DNA of 64,000 nucleotides from Salinimonas lutimaris (GTDB taxonomy: Bacteria; Pseudomonadota; Gammaproteobacteria; Enterobacterales; Alteromonadaceae), in assembly GCF_005222225.1 (NCBI RefSeq), contig NZ_CP036536.1:2256001-2320000 (forward strand), given 5' to 3'. The first letter of the stretch is position 1. Every line of letters begins with the position of its first letter. The translations under genes and the position numbers were made by a program. Positions 39,540 to 48,073 of the stretch are shown here, one piece after another. The notes beneath the pieces are model-generated. The model did no database searches, was not told the DNA's origin, and saw nothing but the letters and a program-made list of their open reading frames with translations.

Positions 39540-39965
39540 TCATCGATACAACATGGATGCGCGCATTGGCGCTAACTCAGCCAGGATTTTATTTCTTGTA
39601 GTATAGGGAACTCCGGCGTCCTGCATGGCATTTATTAATAACTCAACGGTCAGGTTAAAATCGCTCTCACTGATATTCATACCCTGATGCACCACCTGCA
39701 TCGACTCTCCCTGGTATTCACAGGGCCCGCCGGTTTCAACACACAGATGCTGAGCAAAATGGGTCCTGAAGCGCGCCACATCACTGCCTTTGAAGAATTT
39801 CAGAATTCTGGGCTCCTGTTCAATCCGGCTGATAAAGCGATCGGTAATGGTATAAATACCGGATAATCCGCCGACTTGCTGGTATACCGTTTCAGACTGT
39901 TGAGGCATTGCTGAACAAGCCAGAAGCAGGCCGGTTAGTAAAAGTGTTAGGCCAGGCTTCACCAT
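39540..39965 (-). CDS. Truncated hemoglobin (group 1) lipoprotein
   Basis: 141 residues. The N-terminus is a lipoprotein signal (LLLTGLLLACSAM, lipidated Cys about 17), so the globin is membrane-anchored in the periplasm, unusual for globins. The globin core reads YQQVGGLSGIYTITDRFISRI, HFAQHLCVETGGPCEYQG and VVHQGMNISESDFN, where the His of VVHQGM is the proximal F8 ligand. A pair of cysteines in LCVETGGPC is common in this subfamily. Group 1 globins bind O2 or NO. It overlaps the DUF3034 gene by seven bases, the third step in a four-gene overlapping operon. Confidence 0.88.
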   Translation of the reverse strand: MVKPGLTLLLTGLLLACSAMPQQSETVYQQVGGLSGIYTITDRFISRIEQEPRILKFFKGSDVARFRTHFAQHLCVETGGPCEYQGESMQVVHQGMNISESDFNLTVELLINAMQDAGVPYTTRNKILAELAPMRASMLYR

Positions 39966-40834
39966 AACTGGCCCCCTAAAGACAGGTAGATTCCCTGCTG
40001 ATCATCCAGTCCGGCAACCGAGCCCAGGTCTACCCAGGCCATCGTAATATTGAATAATTTGGAGGGAATATATGTAACAAATACATCCCTGATAGCAGAT
40101 TCTCCTATTGCCAGATTATCTGGCCGCTGGCGGTATTCAATGCCAATAGCAAGATGATCTGATAACAGCACCGCCGCACTGCCTTCGCCGACCAGTTTGC
40201 GGTTGTGCCCCTGTTGATTGCCAAAACCCAGTAAGCCCAGCTGATTAGCATCGGTATAGCGAATGGTTGCATTCCACACCAGGTTGTAACCGGCCACCAT
40301 GCCAAGATGCACCCGTGTGGCCGCCAGATACCAGTCTGTGCCGCTGGTGTGCAATACGCCCAGGCTGGAAGCAATGTGACTGTCCTGCAGGTGTTTATAT
40401 TGAATACCAGCGCTGACCTGTGGCCAGGCAGAGTAGACAACATCGCCATAAAGCCGGATTTTTGCGCCGGCCACGGTTTGTGCAATATTGGTATTTAATG
40501 GTTTTACATCCAGATTAAGCCGGGCCAGAGAGATCTCTACCCGATCATAAAACGACAACGCAGCACCAAAACTGTTCAATCTGAAGTCATCAACACTCAG
40601 GCGGGTAGCATAGGCGGTAGCAGACGTTTGTGAGCGGCTGTCATAACCGGTCAGCGTGGCCCAGGGCACCACACCACCGCCGCCGCTGCCCTCAATCTGG
40701 AGCAGACCGGCTGTAGCGATAATTTTACCGGTACCGGCGCAGGCATTGAAGCCACAAAAAAGCAACAGCCAAATTAGTGCGTAGCCGGCACTTTTTCGGC
40801 TTGCTGTTTCAGGTATGGTGTACGCTTGAGCCAT
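39959..40834 (-). CDS. DUF3034 family outer-membrane-type protein
   Basis: 291 residues. A signal peptide (ALIWLLLFCGFNACAGTG) is followed by the DUF3034 pattern: LLQIEGSGGGGVVPWATLTGYDS, RLSVDDFRLNSFGAALSFYDRVEISLARL, and later KIRLYGDVVYSAWPQVSAGIQYK and HLAIGIEYRQRPDNL; it ends in YLSLGGQLW, an aromatic end typical of beta barrels. Probably a small outer-membrane barrel of unknown role. The first 60 bases overlap the end of the GGDEF/EAL gene, a long overlap; AAGGA sits nine bases before the ATG. Confidence 0.88.
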   Translation of the reverse strand: MAQAYTIPETASRKSAGYALIWLLLFCGFNACAGTGKIIATAGLLQIEGSGGGGVVPWATLTGYDSRSQTSATAYATRLSVDDFRLNSFGAALSFYDRVEISLARLNLDVKPLNTNIAQTVAGAKIRLYGDVVYSAWPQVSAGIQYKHLQDSHIASSLGVLHTSGTDWYLAATRVHLGMVAGYNLVWNATIRYTDANQLGLLGFGNQQGHNRKLVGEGSAAVLLSDHLAIGIEYRQRPDNLAIGESAIRDVFVTYIPSKLFNITMAWVDLGSVAGLDDQQGIYLSLGGQLW

Positions 40835-43113
40835 AAAAGCATGTCCTTAACCGACTGTGGCTTGCTGATATAATAACCTTGCGCCATGGTGCATCCCCAG
40901 TCCTGTAATATGTTGAGCGCCTGCTCATCTTCCACGCCTTCGGCAATGACATTGAGCTCAAAAATAGCCGCCAGAGACAGCACTGTATGCACAATACGCT
41001 GATCATCAGTATCATTAGACAGATTCAGTACAAAGCTTTTATCAATTTTTAGTGTGTCTACCGGCAGGTTTTTCAGGTAGGCCAGTGATGAGTAGCCTGT
41101 ACCAAAGTCATCTATTGCCAGTTTGTGGCCGGCTTCTTTCAGTCTGCTCAACGTTTCACTGGCTTGCCTGGCATCAGCCAGCAAATCACTTTCGGTGATT
41201 TCAAGTGCCAGATCTGCCGGGGTGAGCCCATGCTCTTCCAGTGTTCTGCTCATCATTGTCAGCAGAGCCTCATTCTGAATATCCTGAGAAGAAAGATTAA
41301 TTGCAACGGTGAAGGTATATCCTGCCCGCCGGAACTCAGCCAGTTCCCTGATGGTGCGGCGAATAACCCACTGGCTGACTTGCTCAATCAGGCCGGCTTT
41401 TTCTGCGATGCCAATAAATTCATCCGGCGGTACAAACCCCAGCTTGGCGTTATTCCAGCGAATCAATGCTTCCATGCTCACTACCTGCATCGTGCGTAAT
41501 GCCAGTTTAGGCTGATAGACCATGGATAATTCATCCCCATCCGCCGCCAGAGACTGTTTGAGTTCGGTAATAATAGACAAACGCCGCAGATATTGTTCCT
41601 CCAGCGACGTTTCATATCGCACCAGCCAGCGATTGCTACGATAGGCTTCATCAAAAATAATATTAATCTTACGAAATACATCTTCCGCATCATCAATATT
41701 TTGTGGACACCAAATTTCGGCGATCTGAATTTTGACCGGAATAATTAATGTGGAACGCTCAATGGGCTGTTCAAGAATCAGTCTGAGGGTTTCCAGCTGT
41801 ATTTCCTCAAGTGGCTCATCAGGGATATACAAAATCTCCCCACCGGACAAACGGGCACAAATTCCAGGCCAGCGTAGTAAGCGTGTTGAAAGGGTTTTAA
41901 TACAAAAATCCCCGTTTGCATAACCGTATAAGTCGTTGATGGTCCTGAAACCGACAACTTTGATAGCCAGCACCTGAAATGAGCGGCTGTTCTGCAGTTT
42001 TTCATTGACCATGACCTCCGCTCTGGCCCTGTTGATCATCCCGGTTAACGCATCATGCTCAGCCTGATAGCGTATCCGAGTTTCACGCTCACGGATCTGT
42101 ACCTGCATCTTTTCAAAGGTAGTGGCAAAATGGGCTAGCTCGCTGACGTTGGCATCAATAGTCACGCTCTGGGTATAATCCCCCCGGGCGATGTTGTGCG
42201 CCGCAGCTAATAACTGATCGACCGGCTCGCTAAGCTTTCGCGCCTGATACATGCCAACCGCGAGCGCCAGTGCAATGCCGGAAAGTGCCATCAACAGCAC
42301 ATTAAGTTGCAAATCCAGAAACTGATCCAGTACAGGGCGAACATCATGGGCAATATACACATTAATGCCATCAGGCAAGCTTCCACCAGTCAGCGCTGCC
42401 CGCACCATATAGCCTGACGTCTGTTGCAAGGTAACATCAATCCAGTTCAGACTCTGGCTTCCCTGTAGCACGGTCATGGTAGTAAGCTGAGTGAGACTTG
42501 AGGCAATCACCGCTTCAGGCTGGCTGTTACTGCCCAGCACAATCATAATCTCAGAATGCACAACCTGTGACAGACGACGCAAAAATATGTCATCCAGTTT
42601 AAATCCGACACCGGCAATCTGAGTGACACCGGCCTTTTTCACCGGCAACATTATCAGCTGATAAAGTTGACCATCTAAAAACCGGTATGCCTGTGTGCCA
42701 CCGGTGCTGTAAATATTCTCAATGAAGGTTTGATCGCGAAGCATACCGTTGTAATCAAAACATGGCGATACCGAACAGGTCATAGAATAGTTACTGTTAA
42801 TGGTAAACAAAATATCGGCCCCAATCCGGCCAGCATGATTACCCAGAGCCGACTGAAGGGTGTCTGCATCCTGTGTGGCCAGGGCCTGAATAAAGCCAAA
42901 GTCGGCAGTCAGCACATGGGCAGCCGTGAGCAGCTGATTTTGACGCTCAATCAAAGTTTCATTTAATACGGTAGAGGCAATTTCGAGACTTTCGCCAGTC
43001 TGTGTTTTGACCAGATTGGTGGCTGCGCTCCAGACCACAAATAAAATCACGGTGGCGGTGATAATAATACCACCGAGCAAAATACGTATTATCCGTTGAT
43101 TAAAACTGAGCAT
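40774..43113 (-). CDS. Membrane c-di-GMP phosphodiesterase: sensor-HAMP-degenerate GGDEF-EAL
   Basis: 779 residues. Helix 1 about 9-30; a large periplasmic sensing domain (31-265, Cache-like, with two cysteines in CSVSPC); helix 2 about 269-290; HAMP (291-345); a GGDEF-like domain (345-500) whose active motif is SGGEIL at 423-428, so cyclase activity is unlikely; and an intact EAL domain (515-770) with MEALIRW (EAL 548-550), INLSSQDIQ, LEITESDLL, DDFGTGYSSL (668-677), LKIDKSF and EGVEDEQ, so phosphodiesterase activity is expected. The start overlaps the cupredoxin gene by 14 bp and the end overlaps DUF3034 by 60 bp. It would turn a periplasmic signal into lower c-di-GMP. Confidence 0.92.
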   Translation of the reverse strand: MLSFNQRIIRILLGGIIITATVILFVVWSAATNLVKTQTGESLEIASTVLNETLIERQNQLLTAAHVLTADFGFIQALATQDADTLQSALGNHAGRIGADILFTINSNYSMTCSVSPCFDYNGMLRDQTFIENIYSTGGTQAYRFLDGQLYQLIMLPVKKAGVTQIAGVGFKLDDIFLRRLSQVVHSEIMIVLGSNSQPEAVIASSLTQLTTMTVLQGSQSLNWIDVTLQQTSGYMVRAALTGGSLPDGINVYIAHDVRPVLDQFLDLQLNVLLMALSGIALALAVGMYQARKLSEPVDQLLAAAHNIARGDYTQSVTIDANVSELAHFATTFEKMQVQIRERETRIRYQAEHDALTGMINRARAEVMVNEKLQNSRSFQVLAIKVVGFRTINDLYGYANGDFCIKTLSTRLLRWPGICARLSGGEILYIPDEPLEEIQLETLRLILEQPIERSTLIIPVKIQIAEIWCPQNIDDAEDVFRKINIIFDEAYRSNRWLVRYETSLEEQYLRRLSIITELKQSLAADGDELSMVYQPKLALRTMQVVSMEALIRWNNAKLGFVPPDEFIGIAEKAGLIEQVSQWVIRRTIRELAEFRRAGYTFTVAINLSSQDIQNEALLTMMSRTLEEHGLTPADLALEITESDLLADARQASETLSRLKEAGHKLAIDDFGTGYSSLAYLKNLPVDTLKIDKSFVLNLSNDTDDQRIVHTVLSLAAIFELNVIAEGVEDEQALNILQDWGCTMAQGYYISKPQSVKDMLLWLKRTPYLKQQAEKVPATH

Positions 43114-43753
43114 CAGGCCGATTCCAGGTCAATGAAACATCGCCAAAAGAACGGCTGCCGAAGGTACGCGAAGCAGGTTTAATTTCGGGTTTTAGCGCAA
43201 TCACAATTTGCTGACTAATCGGGACAGTCACCGATTCAGTGCCACTCACCGATAGCCGGGGATGCCAGACACTGGCCTGGGTGAGAGTATCCGGTATTAT
43301 CGCCTCTCCCTGCTGATTAGTCTGCCAGGCTTGGGAGCCAGGGCTGACAAAAATGAATCCTTTCATCTGATCATGAATATTGCAGGCGAGCGACACCACG
43401 CCGGGCTGATTAAAAACAACGTCAGGTTCGCGTGAATCGCCATACAACGACAGCTCAAATGTTTTTGTCTGCGAAAAGCTGTAAACATGATGTCGGATAT
43501 TGTCGCTATTGGGAAAACGAACCGTCTGGCCTTGCTGTATCAACAAAGTGGAAGGAAGAAACTGTTTATTTTTCTGATCCATTACGCGCAGCCTAGAAGA
43601 TTCATCCACCGCACTGTTGGCAACAAAAATAATCGCATCAGGCACCGGCAACCCTTGCTCATCAAGCACCGATATCGACCGCGTAGCCGCACTGACACTG
43701 CAAACACTTAGCAGGCAAAAGGACACCAATAACCTTAGAATACACCACCTCAC
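43100..43753 (-). CDS. Secreted cupredoxin-like (methylamine-utilisation type) copper protein
   Basis: 217 residues with a signal peptide (LLVSFCLLSVCSVSAA). The first domain (about 25-70) is a beta sandwich with SVLDEQGLPVPDAIIFV; the cupredoxin follows (70-140), with the type 1 copper set His88/89 (IRHHVYSF), Cys124, His127 and Met130 in ACNIHDQM. A further beta region (145-190) ends in TWNRPDAQF. Such proteins are annotated as methylamine utilisation MauL-type electron carriers, but no methylamine dehydrogenase is nearby. The start is GTG at 43753 by default; a GTG nine codons later after AAGG is possible but would damage the signal peptide. First gene of the EAL/DUF3034/globin operon. Confidence 0.85.
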   Translation of the reverse strand: MRWCILRLLVSFCLLSVCSVSAATRSISVLDEQGLPVPDAIIFVANSAVDESSRLRVMDQKNKQFLPSTLLIQQGQTVRFPNSDNIRHHVYSFSQTKTFELSLYGDSREPDVVFNQPGVVSLACNIHDQMKGFIFVSPGSQAWQTNQQGEAIIPDTLTQASVWHPRLSVSGTESVTVPISQQIVIALKPEIKPASRTFGSRSFGDVSLTWNRPDAQF

Positions 43754-44117
43754 TCACAACAACAGCCACACCAGTGCACCGCAAAACTCCAGTAACAGCT
43801 TTAAATATAGAACAAGATTATGGGTTAGCGAGAAAGAAACTAAGAATTGCCGCAACGCCGCGAGATAGCTCAGTATAGCTGCTTTAAAGCAGGGTGAGTA
43901 ACGTGGAGTAACGTGGACAGTCACTTCGAACGCTTTGAAGCAGGGTGAGTAGCTTGGAGTAACTTGGACAGTCACTTCTCTGAGCAAATCGGACAGTCAC
44001 TTTTTAATCAAGATGAGCGAAGCATTAACCAAGACATTCGCCCCTACTGACGTACAGTTGGATTTTTAGTCAACTCATGCACAATCGTTCAATGGTACTT
44101 TTCTTTCTTCAAACGAT
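43754..44117. other. Intergenic region with repeats upstream of the transposase
   Basis: 364 bp. It holds the leader of the cupredoxin operon on one side and, from 43879, tandem repeats thought to belong to the RAYT element. The AUG-less stretch from 44003 to 44117 has no clear ribosome site before the transposase ATG. Confidence 0.5.
43879..44003 (+). repeat. Tandem REP-like repeats beside the RAYT gene
   Basis: Two 47-base units (43881-43927 and 43932-43978) differ at few positions. Each begins with GCTTTAAAGC or GCTTTGAAGC, continues CAGGGTGAGTA, contains a duplicated ten-base block (GAGTAACGTG twice, or its GAGTAGCTTG/GAGTAACTTG variant) and ends GGACAGTCACTT. A third, partial copy (GGACAGTCACTT, 43991-44002) follows. 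The first unit sits in a 14-base palindrome CTGCTTTAAAGCAG. Confidence 0.8.
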
Positions 44118-45068
44118 ATGCCCAGACCTCGTAAGTGTCTTATCAATTTAGCAGATACATCTTATTACCACTGCGTGTCTCGCTGTGTTCGAAGGGCATT
44201 TCTATGTGGTAAAGATAAGTTGACCGGAAAATGTTACGAGCATCGCCGCCAATGGGTAGAGGACAGAATACTGCTGCTGGCTGAAATATTCTGTGTGGAT
44301 GTGTGTGCTTATGCCGTCATGAATAACCACACTCATCTGGTATTACGCATTAATAAAGTCAAAGCAGATGCGTTATCTGTCGATGAAATTATCCACCGAT
44401 GGCGCAAATTGTACAAAGGTGTGCTGTTAATCCAGCGGTATAGTGACCCTTGTCAACGCGAAGTATTATCGGAGGCAGAAATTGCGACAGTAAAGAGTAT
44501 CGCTGAGGTTTATCGTCACCGTCTCTACGACATTAGCTGGTTTATGCGGTTACTTAATGAATATATTGCTCGCCTGGCCAATAAGGAAGATGATTGTACT
44601 GGCCACTTCTGGGAAGGGCGATTTAAATCGCAGGCCTTACTAGATGAAACTGCGCTGGCTGCCTGTATGGCCTACGTGGATTTAAATCCAGTCCGGGCTC
44701 AACTGGCGGATACAATCGAGAAGTCTTCACACACAAGCATTTGTAAACGCATCAGAGCTGCCAGGGTGAAGCGCCAACCAACCCAACTGCTTCCCTTTGC
44801 GGATAAACTGAAAAATACAAGGTCCGATGGATTACCTTTCCAACTTGAGGACTACTTCGCATTGGTAGAGTCAACCTGCCGGCACTTTCGTCCTAAAAAG
44901 CGAGATAAAATTGATGATACAGTCTCACCCATTCTTACTCGTGTTGGGTTAGAGCATACTGACTGGCATGCGATAGTATCTGGAATCGAAACAGAGTTTA
45001 GAACAAACGTCAGTCATGAAGATTTTATACGTAACCGTAACAAGCAACGAACATATAACTCAGTCTGA
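44118..45068 (+). mobile_element. REP-associated tyrosine transposase (RAYT, Y1 family)
   Basis: 316-residue Y1 (IS200/IS605-like HUH) transposase. The start MPRPRKCLINLADTSYYHCVSRCVRRAFLCG is the typical opening of Alteromonadales and Shewanella members. The HUH motif is in MNNHTHLVLRI (His-x-His) and the catalytic Tyr is in AYVDLNPVRA or just upstream; FWEGRFKSQALLDE is the family core motif. RAYTs process nearby REP sequences and are usually single-copy and domesticated. Tandem repeats precede it and a matching GCTTTAAAGC lies 143 bp after it. Length is intact, so activity is possible. It is flanked by the cupredoxin operon and tRNA-Leu. Confidence 0.9.
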
Positions 45069-45333
45069 AATCGATAGATCATTTATGAACGTGAACAATT
45101 CAAACACTCATGCTTTAAGCTGAATGATGCACGGACCTGCCCCATATAAAAAATTATCAAGCTTTTTGTCCTGCAAAACAGGTTTTTGCGGTATTGATTA
45201 ACGCTACTTAGCTTTAAAGCAGGTAATGTTACACATCAATATGCGTGAGACAGGCTTTCACTTAAATATAAGAAGATAAGTGTCTGTCTATAGGTAAGAA
45301 AACCAACAGATATGGTTCGAAGCAAAAAGTAAA
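45069..45333. other. Intergenic region after the transposase
   Basis: Holds GCTTTAAAGCAGG (45211-45223), a copy of the repeat head found before the transposase. A weak CCTG-CAAAA-CAGG hairpin with five T (near 45170) may end the transposase transcript. No gene is seen. Confidence 0.5.
45211..45223 (+). repeat. Downstream copy of the repeat head
   Basis: GCTTTAAAGC followed by AGG, identical to the first 13 bases of the upstream repeat unit at 43881, apart from a single G instead of GGG afterwards. The palindrome is perfect at 10 bases. It could be the right boundary of the RAYT module. Confidence 0.55.
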
Positions 45334-45362
45334 AATAAAAAAACCGGCATTAAGCCGGTTTT
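45334..45362 (-). terminator. Intrinsic terminator after tRNA-Leu
   Basis: AAAACCGGC pairs with GCCGGTTTT around ATTAA; a T-run follows on the minus strand. It lies directly after the tRNA CCA end and ends the secG-tRNA transcript. Confidence 0.92.
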
Positions 45363-45367
45363 AGTAT

Positions 45368-45452
45368 TGGTGCGGAAAGCGGGACTTGAACCCGCACGGC
45401 CGAAGCCACCACCCCCTCAAGATGGCGTGTCTACCAATTCCACCACTTCCGC
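45368..45452 (-). tRNA. leuU: tRNA-Leu (anticodon GAG)
   Basis: 85 bases including the encoded CCA. The minus strand starts GCGGAAG and pairs with TTTCCGC before ACCA. The anticodon arm is CCATC, loop TTGAGGG, GGTGG, giving GAG, which reads CTC and CTT codons. A long variable arm (TGGCTTCGGCC) and a T-arm GCGGGTTCAAGTCCCGC are present, both typical of class II tRNA-Leu. It lies 7 bp after secG, as in E. coli (secG-leuU), so it is probably cotranscribed. Confidence 0.96.
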
Positions 45453-45459
45453 GAGAAAC

Positions 45460-45867
45460 TTAGTTTGGTGTATCACCTGCAGACTTGTCGTCTGAGCCAG
45501 GGATATCAGAGTTAGCTGGCGCAGACTGCTGAGCAGGAACATCACCTGCTGGTGCAACGTCGTCAGATGCTGGTGCAGATTGCTGCGAGCTGGCTGGAGC
45601 AGATAAATCATTCCAGTCATCACCCTGGCTTTCACGATTTGCACTCAGATTGCCCAGAACCAGGCTAATCAGGAAAAACAGTGTGGCCAGAATTGCTGTA
45701 GTACGAGTCATGAAATTGCCTGAACCGCCCGAACCAAATACGGTGTTCGAACCGCCAGCACCAAATGACGCGCCCATGTCAGCGCCCTTACCCTGTTGTA
45801 GCAGGACAAATCCTACCAGAACCAGAGCAACAATCAGATACGCTACTAAAAGCACTTCGTAAATCAT
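45460..45867 (-). CDS. secG: Protein translocase subunit SecG
   Basis: 135 residues from the ATG preceded by GAGGAAG. The two-helix SecG core is complete: [32 protein letters not shown] and [23 protein letters not shown], with the [15 protein letters not shown] loop between. A long C-terminal tail (about residues 82-135), rich in Ser, Ala, Pro, Asp with repeated QQSAPA blocks, goes beyond the E. coli protein (110). SecG supports SecYE in export. It lies 10 bp after tpiA and 7 bp before tRNA-Leu. Confidence 0.95.
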   Translation of the reverse strand: MIYEVLLVAYLIVALVLVGFVLLQQGKGADMGASFGAGGSNTVFGSGGSGNFMTRTTAILATLFFLISLVLGNLSANRESQGDDWNDLSAPASSQQSAPASDDVAPAGDVPAQQSAPANSDIPGSDDKSAGDTPN

Positions 45868-45877
45868 AACTTCCTCG

Positions 45878-46618
45878 TCAAATTGCCGCTTGGCAAATTG
45901 CAATAAAATCTTCTGTTTTCAGGCTGGCACCGCCAATCAGACCGCCGTCGATATCGGGCTGAGCAAAAAGTTCAGCCGCATTGTCGGCTTTTACGCTGCC
46001 GCCATACAGAATCCGTAATTTGTCTGCCATTTCAGCATCAACATCACGTAAATAACCGCGAATAAACTGATGCACATCCTGCGCCTGTTCAGGAGAGGCT
46101 GTTTTGCCTGTACCGATAGCCCAGATTGGCTCATAAGCGATAACACACTTAGCCAGCTCTGCCGGTGAGAATTCTCCAACCAAAGCGCCTAACTGCTTAC
46201 CTACAAATTCGTTAACATCGCCCGCCTCACGTACACTTAGCGACTCGCCCACACAAATAATGGGGGTCAGGCCTGCATTCAGTGTTTTACGCGCTTTCGC
46301 CGCTACATTTAAATCACTTTCGTTGTGATCTTCGCGACGCTCAGAATGGCCAACAATAACATATTCTGCCCCCAGTTCAGATAACATATCCGTAGATACA
46401 TCACCGGTATGCGCGCCATTGTCTAAATGACTGACATCCTGGGCACCGAGACGGAAGGTCTGGGCGGCAAACATCGATAAATACCCAACTGGTGGGCAAA
46501 CTACGACCTCAACACCATTAAATGATTCGCTGTTAAGCGCATTAGAAAATTGCTCAACCAGAGAACGGTTACCGTTCATTTTCCAGTTACCAGCGACGAA
46601 TGGAGTTCTTGTTGCCAT
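45878..46618 (-). CDS. tpiA: Triosephosphate isomerase
   Basis: 246 residues. TpiA interconverts glyceraldehyde-3-phosphate and dihydroxyacetone phosphate in glycolysis and gluconeogenesis. The active site is complete: GNWKMNG (Lys 12), VGHSERRE (His), the catalytic Glu in [15 protein letters not shown], and [10 protein letters not shown]. The insertion of tpiA between glmM and secG is seen in Vibrio, Shewanella and Alteromonas, not in E. coli. It follows glmM by 96 bp. Confidence 0.97.
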   Translation of the reverse strand: MATRTPFVAGNWKMNGNRSLVEQFSNALNSESFNGVEVVVCPPVGYLSMFAAQTFRLGAQDVSHLDNGAHTGDVSTDMLSELGAEYVIVGHSERREDHNESDLNVAAKARKTLNAGLTPIICVGESLSVREAGDVNEFVGKQLGALVGEFSPAELAKCVIAYEPIWAIGTGKTASPEQAQDVHQFIRGYLRDVDAEMADKLRILYGGSVKADNAAELFAQPDIDGGLIGGASLKTEDFIAICQAAI

Positions 46619-46714
46619 ATGCTTCGACCTTACCCTGTCTCTAAAGCGGGCGTGATATTAACGATTCCCGCTACATTATACAAGCAGAAAAATAAATTAA
46701 CGGCGACAATTCAA

Positions 46715-48058
46715 TTAATTGGCCACTTTACGCACAACTTCGGCGATCTTTTCTGCATACTCTATGGAAGCCTTCTCTTCCTGACACTCAACCATAACCC
46801 GAATCAGGGGTTCAGTGCCACTCTTGCGCAGCAGAATCCGGCCGGTTTTGCCCAGCGCCTGCTCAGCATCGAGTTTAGCCTGCTCAACATCCGGGTGGTC
46901 CAGCGGATTACCTGCACTGGCGTCATAACGGATATTAATCAGTTGCTGCGGGTATTTATCAAAACCGCCACTAAGCTCATGCAGATTCATATTGGCCCGT
47001 AACATGGCAGTGAGTACCTGCAGGCCAGCCACAATACCATCACCGGTAGAAGCAATATTCAGATTCAGTACATGACCTGAGTTTTCGCCGCCAATAGCCC
47101 AGCCTTTTTGCTGCAACAACTCCATGACATAGCGGTCACCTACTTTACTGCGGGCAAACGGAATCCCCAGTTTAGCCAGGCCATTTTCCATGCCCAGATT
47201 GGTCATCAGAGTGCCAACGACCCCACCATTCAGGCGGCCACTTTTGAGCGCTTCACGAGCGATAATATAAATAATCTGATCACCGTCCAGCACATTACCC
47301 AGATGGTCAACCATCATGATTCGGTCGCCATCACCGTCCAGCGCAAAGCCCAGATCAGCGTTGTGCTCTTTGACCGCCGCTACGGTAGCATGCATTGAAG
47401 TTGCACCGACTTTATCGTTGATGTTTAGGCCGTTAGGTGAAGTGCCCACTTCCACCACATCTGCTCCCAGCTCAGCCAGAACATTGGGGGCGATATGATA
47501 AGTAGCACCATGGGCGCAGTCGACCACGATTTTCAGACCTTTCAGAGACAAATCTGATGGGAATGAACCTTTACAGAATTCAATATAGCGACCGGCAGCA
47601 TCGTTGATACGAGTGGCTTTGCCCAGCTTGTCAGATGCCACACACTCCATGGGCTTGTCCATCATCGCTTCAATAGCAAGCTCAATATCATCGTCGAGCT
47701 TAAACCCATCGGCAGAGAAAAACTTGATGCCGTTATCATAATACGGGTTATGTGATGCACTGATAACAATCCCGGCCTCAGAGCGGAATGTTTTAGTCAG
47801 ATAGGCTATTGCCGGAGTTGGCATTGGCCCCAGCAGGCCACTGTTAATGCCAGCAGCAGCCAAACCTGCTTCCAGGGCAGATTCAAGCATGTAGCCAGAA
47901 ATCCGCGTATCTTTACCAATTAATACTTTATTGGTTCCACGGCCGCCCAGCACTTTACCCGCTGCCCAGCCTAGTTTTGTTACAAATTCCGGGTTAATGG
48001 CGCTTTGACCTACTTTTCCCCGAATACCATCGGTACCAAAATACTTACGTTCTGACAC
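46715..48058 (-). CDS. glmM: Phosphoglucosamine mutase (GTG start)
   Basis: 447 residues. GlmM converts glucosamine-6-phosphate to the 1-phosphate for UDP-GlcNAc, needed for peptidoglycan and LPS. The phosphoserine loop is [17 protein letters not shown] (Ser about 102), the metal loop [11 protein letters not shown], the sugar loop GGENSGH and the phosphate site [11 protein letters not shown]. The GTG is preceded by AAGGAG at six bases. It lies 15 bp after folP, the classic folP-glmM pair. Confidence 0.97.
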   Translation of the reverse strand: MSERKYFGTDGIRGKVGQSAINPEFVTKLGWAAGKVLGGRGTNKVLIGKDTRISGYMLESALEAGLAAAGINSGLLGPMPTPAIAYLTKTFRSEAGIVISASHNPYYDNGIKFFSADGFKLDDDIELAIEAMMDKPMECVASDKLGKATRINDAAGRYIEFCKGSFPSDLSLKGLKIVVDCAHGATYHIAPNVLAELGADVVEVGTSPNGLNINDKVGATSMHATVAAVKEHNADLGFALDGDGDRIMMVDHLGNVLDGDQIIYIIAREALKSGRLNGGVVGTLMTNLGMENGLAKLGIPFARSKVGDRYVMELLQQKGWAIGGENSGHVLNLNIASTGDGIVAGLQVLTAMLRANMNLHELSGGFDKYPQQLINIRYDASAGNPLDHPDVEQAKLDAEQALGKTGRILLRKSGTEPLIRVMVECQEEKASIEYAEKIAEVVRKVAN

Positions 48059-48073
48059 GGTGGTCTCCTTTAT

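Noticed and set aside
43214-43232. GGGACAGTCAC inside the cupredoxin gene resembles the repeat end GGACAGTCACTT
   Set aside because: It lies in coding sequence for VTVPIS, and the match does not extend to the rest of the unit. Probably chance.
43754-43987. 77-codon minus-strand frame across the repeats
   Set aside because: Its translation simply repeats VTVHVTPRYSPCFKA-like blocks from the tandem DNA repeats. No start signal, so taken as an artefact of the repeats.
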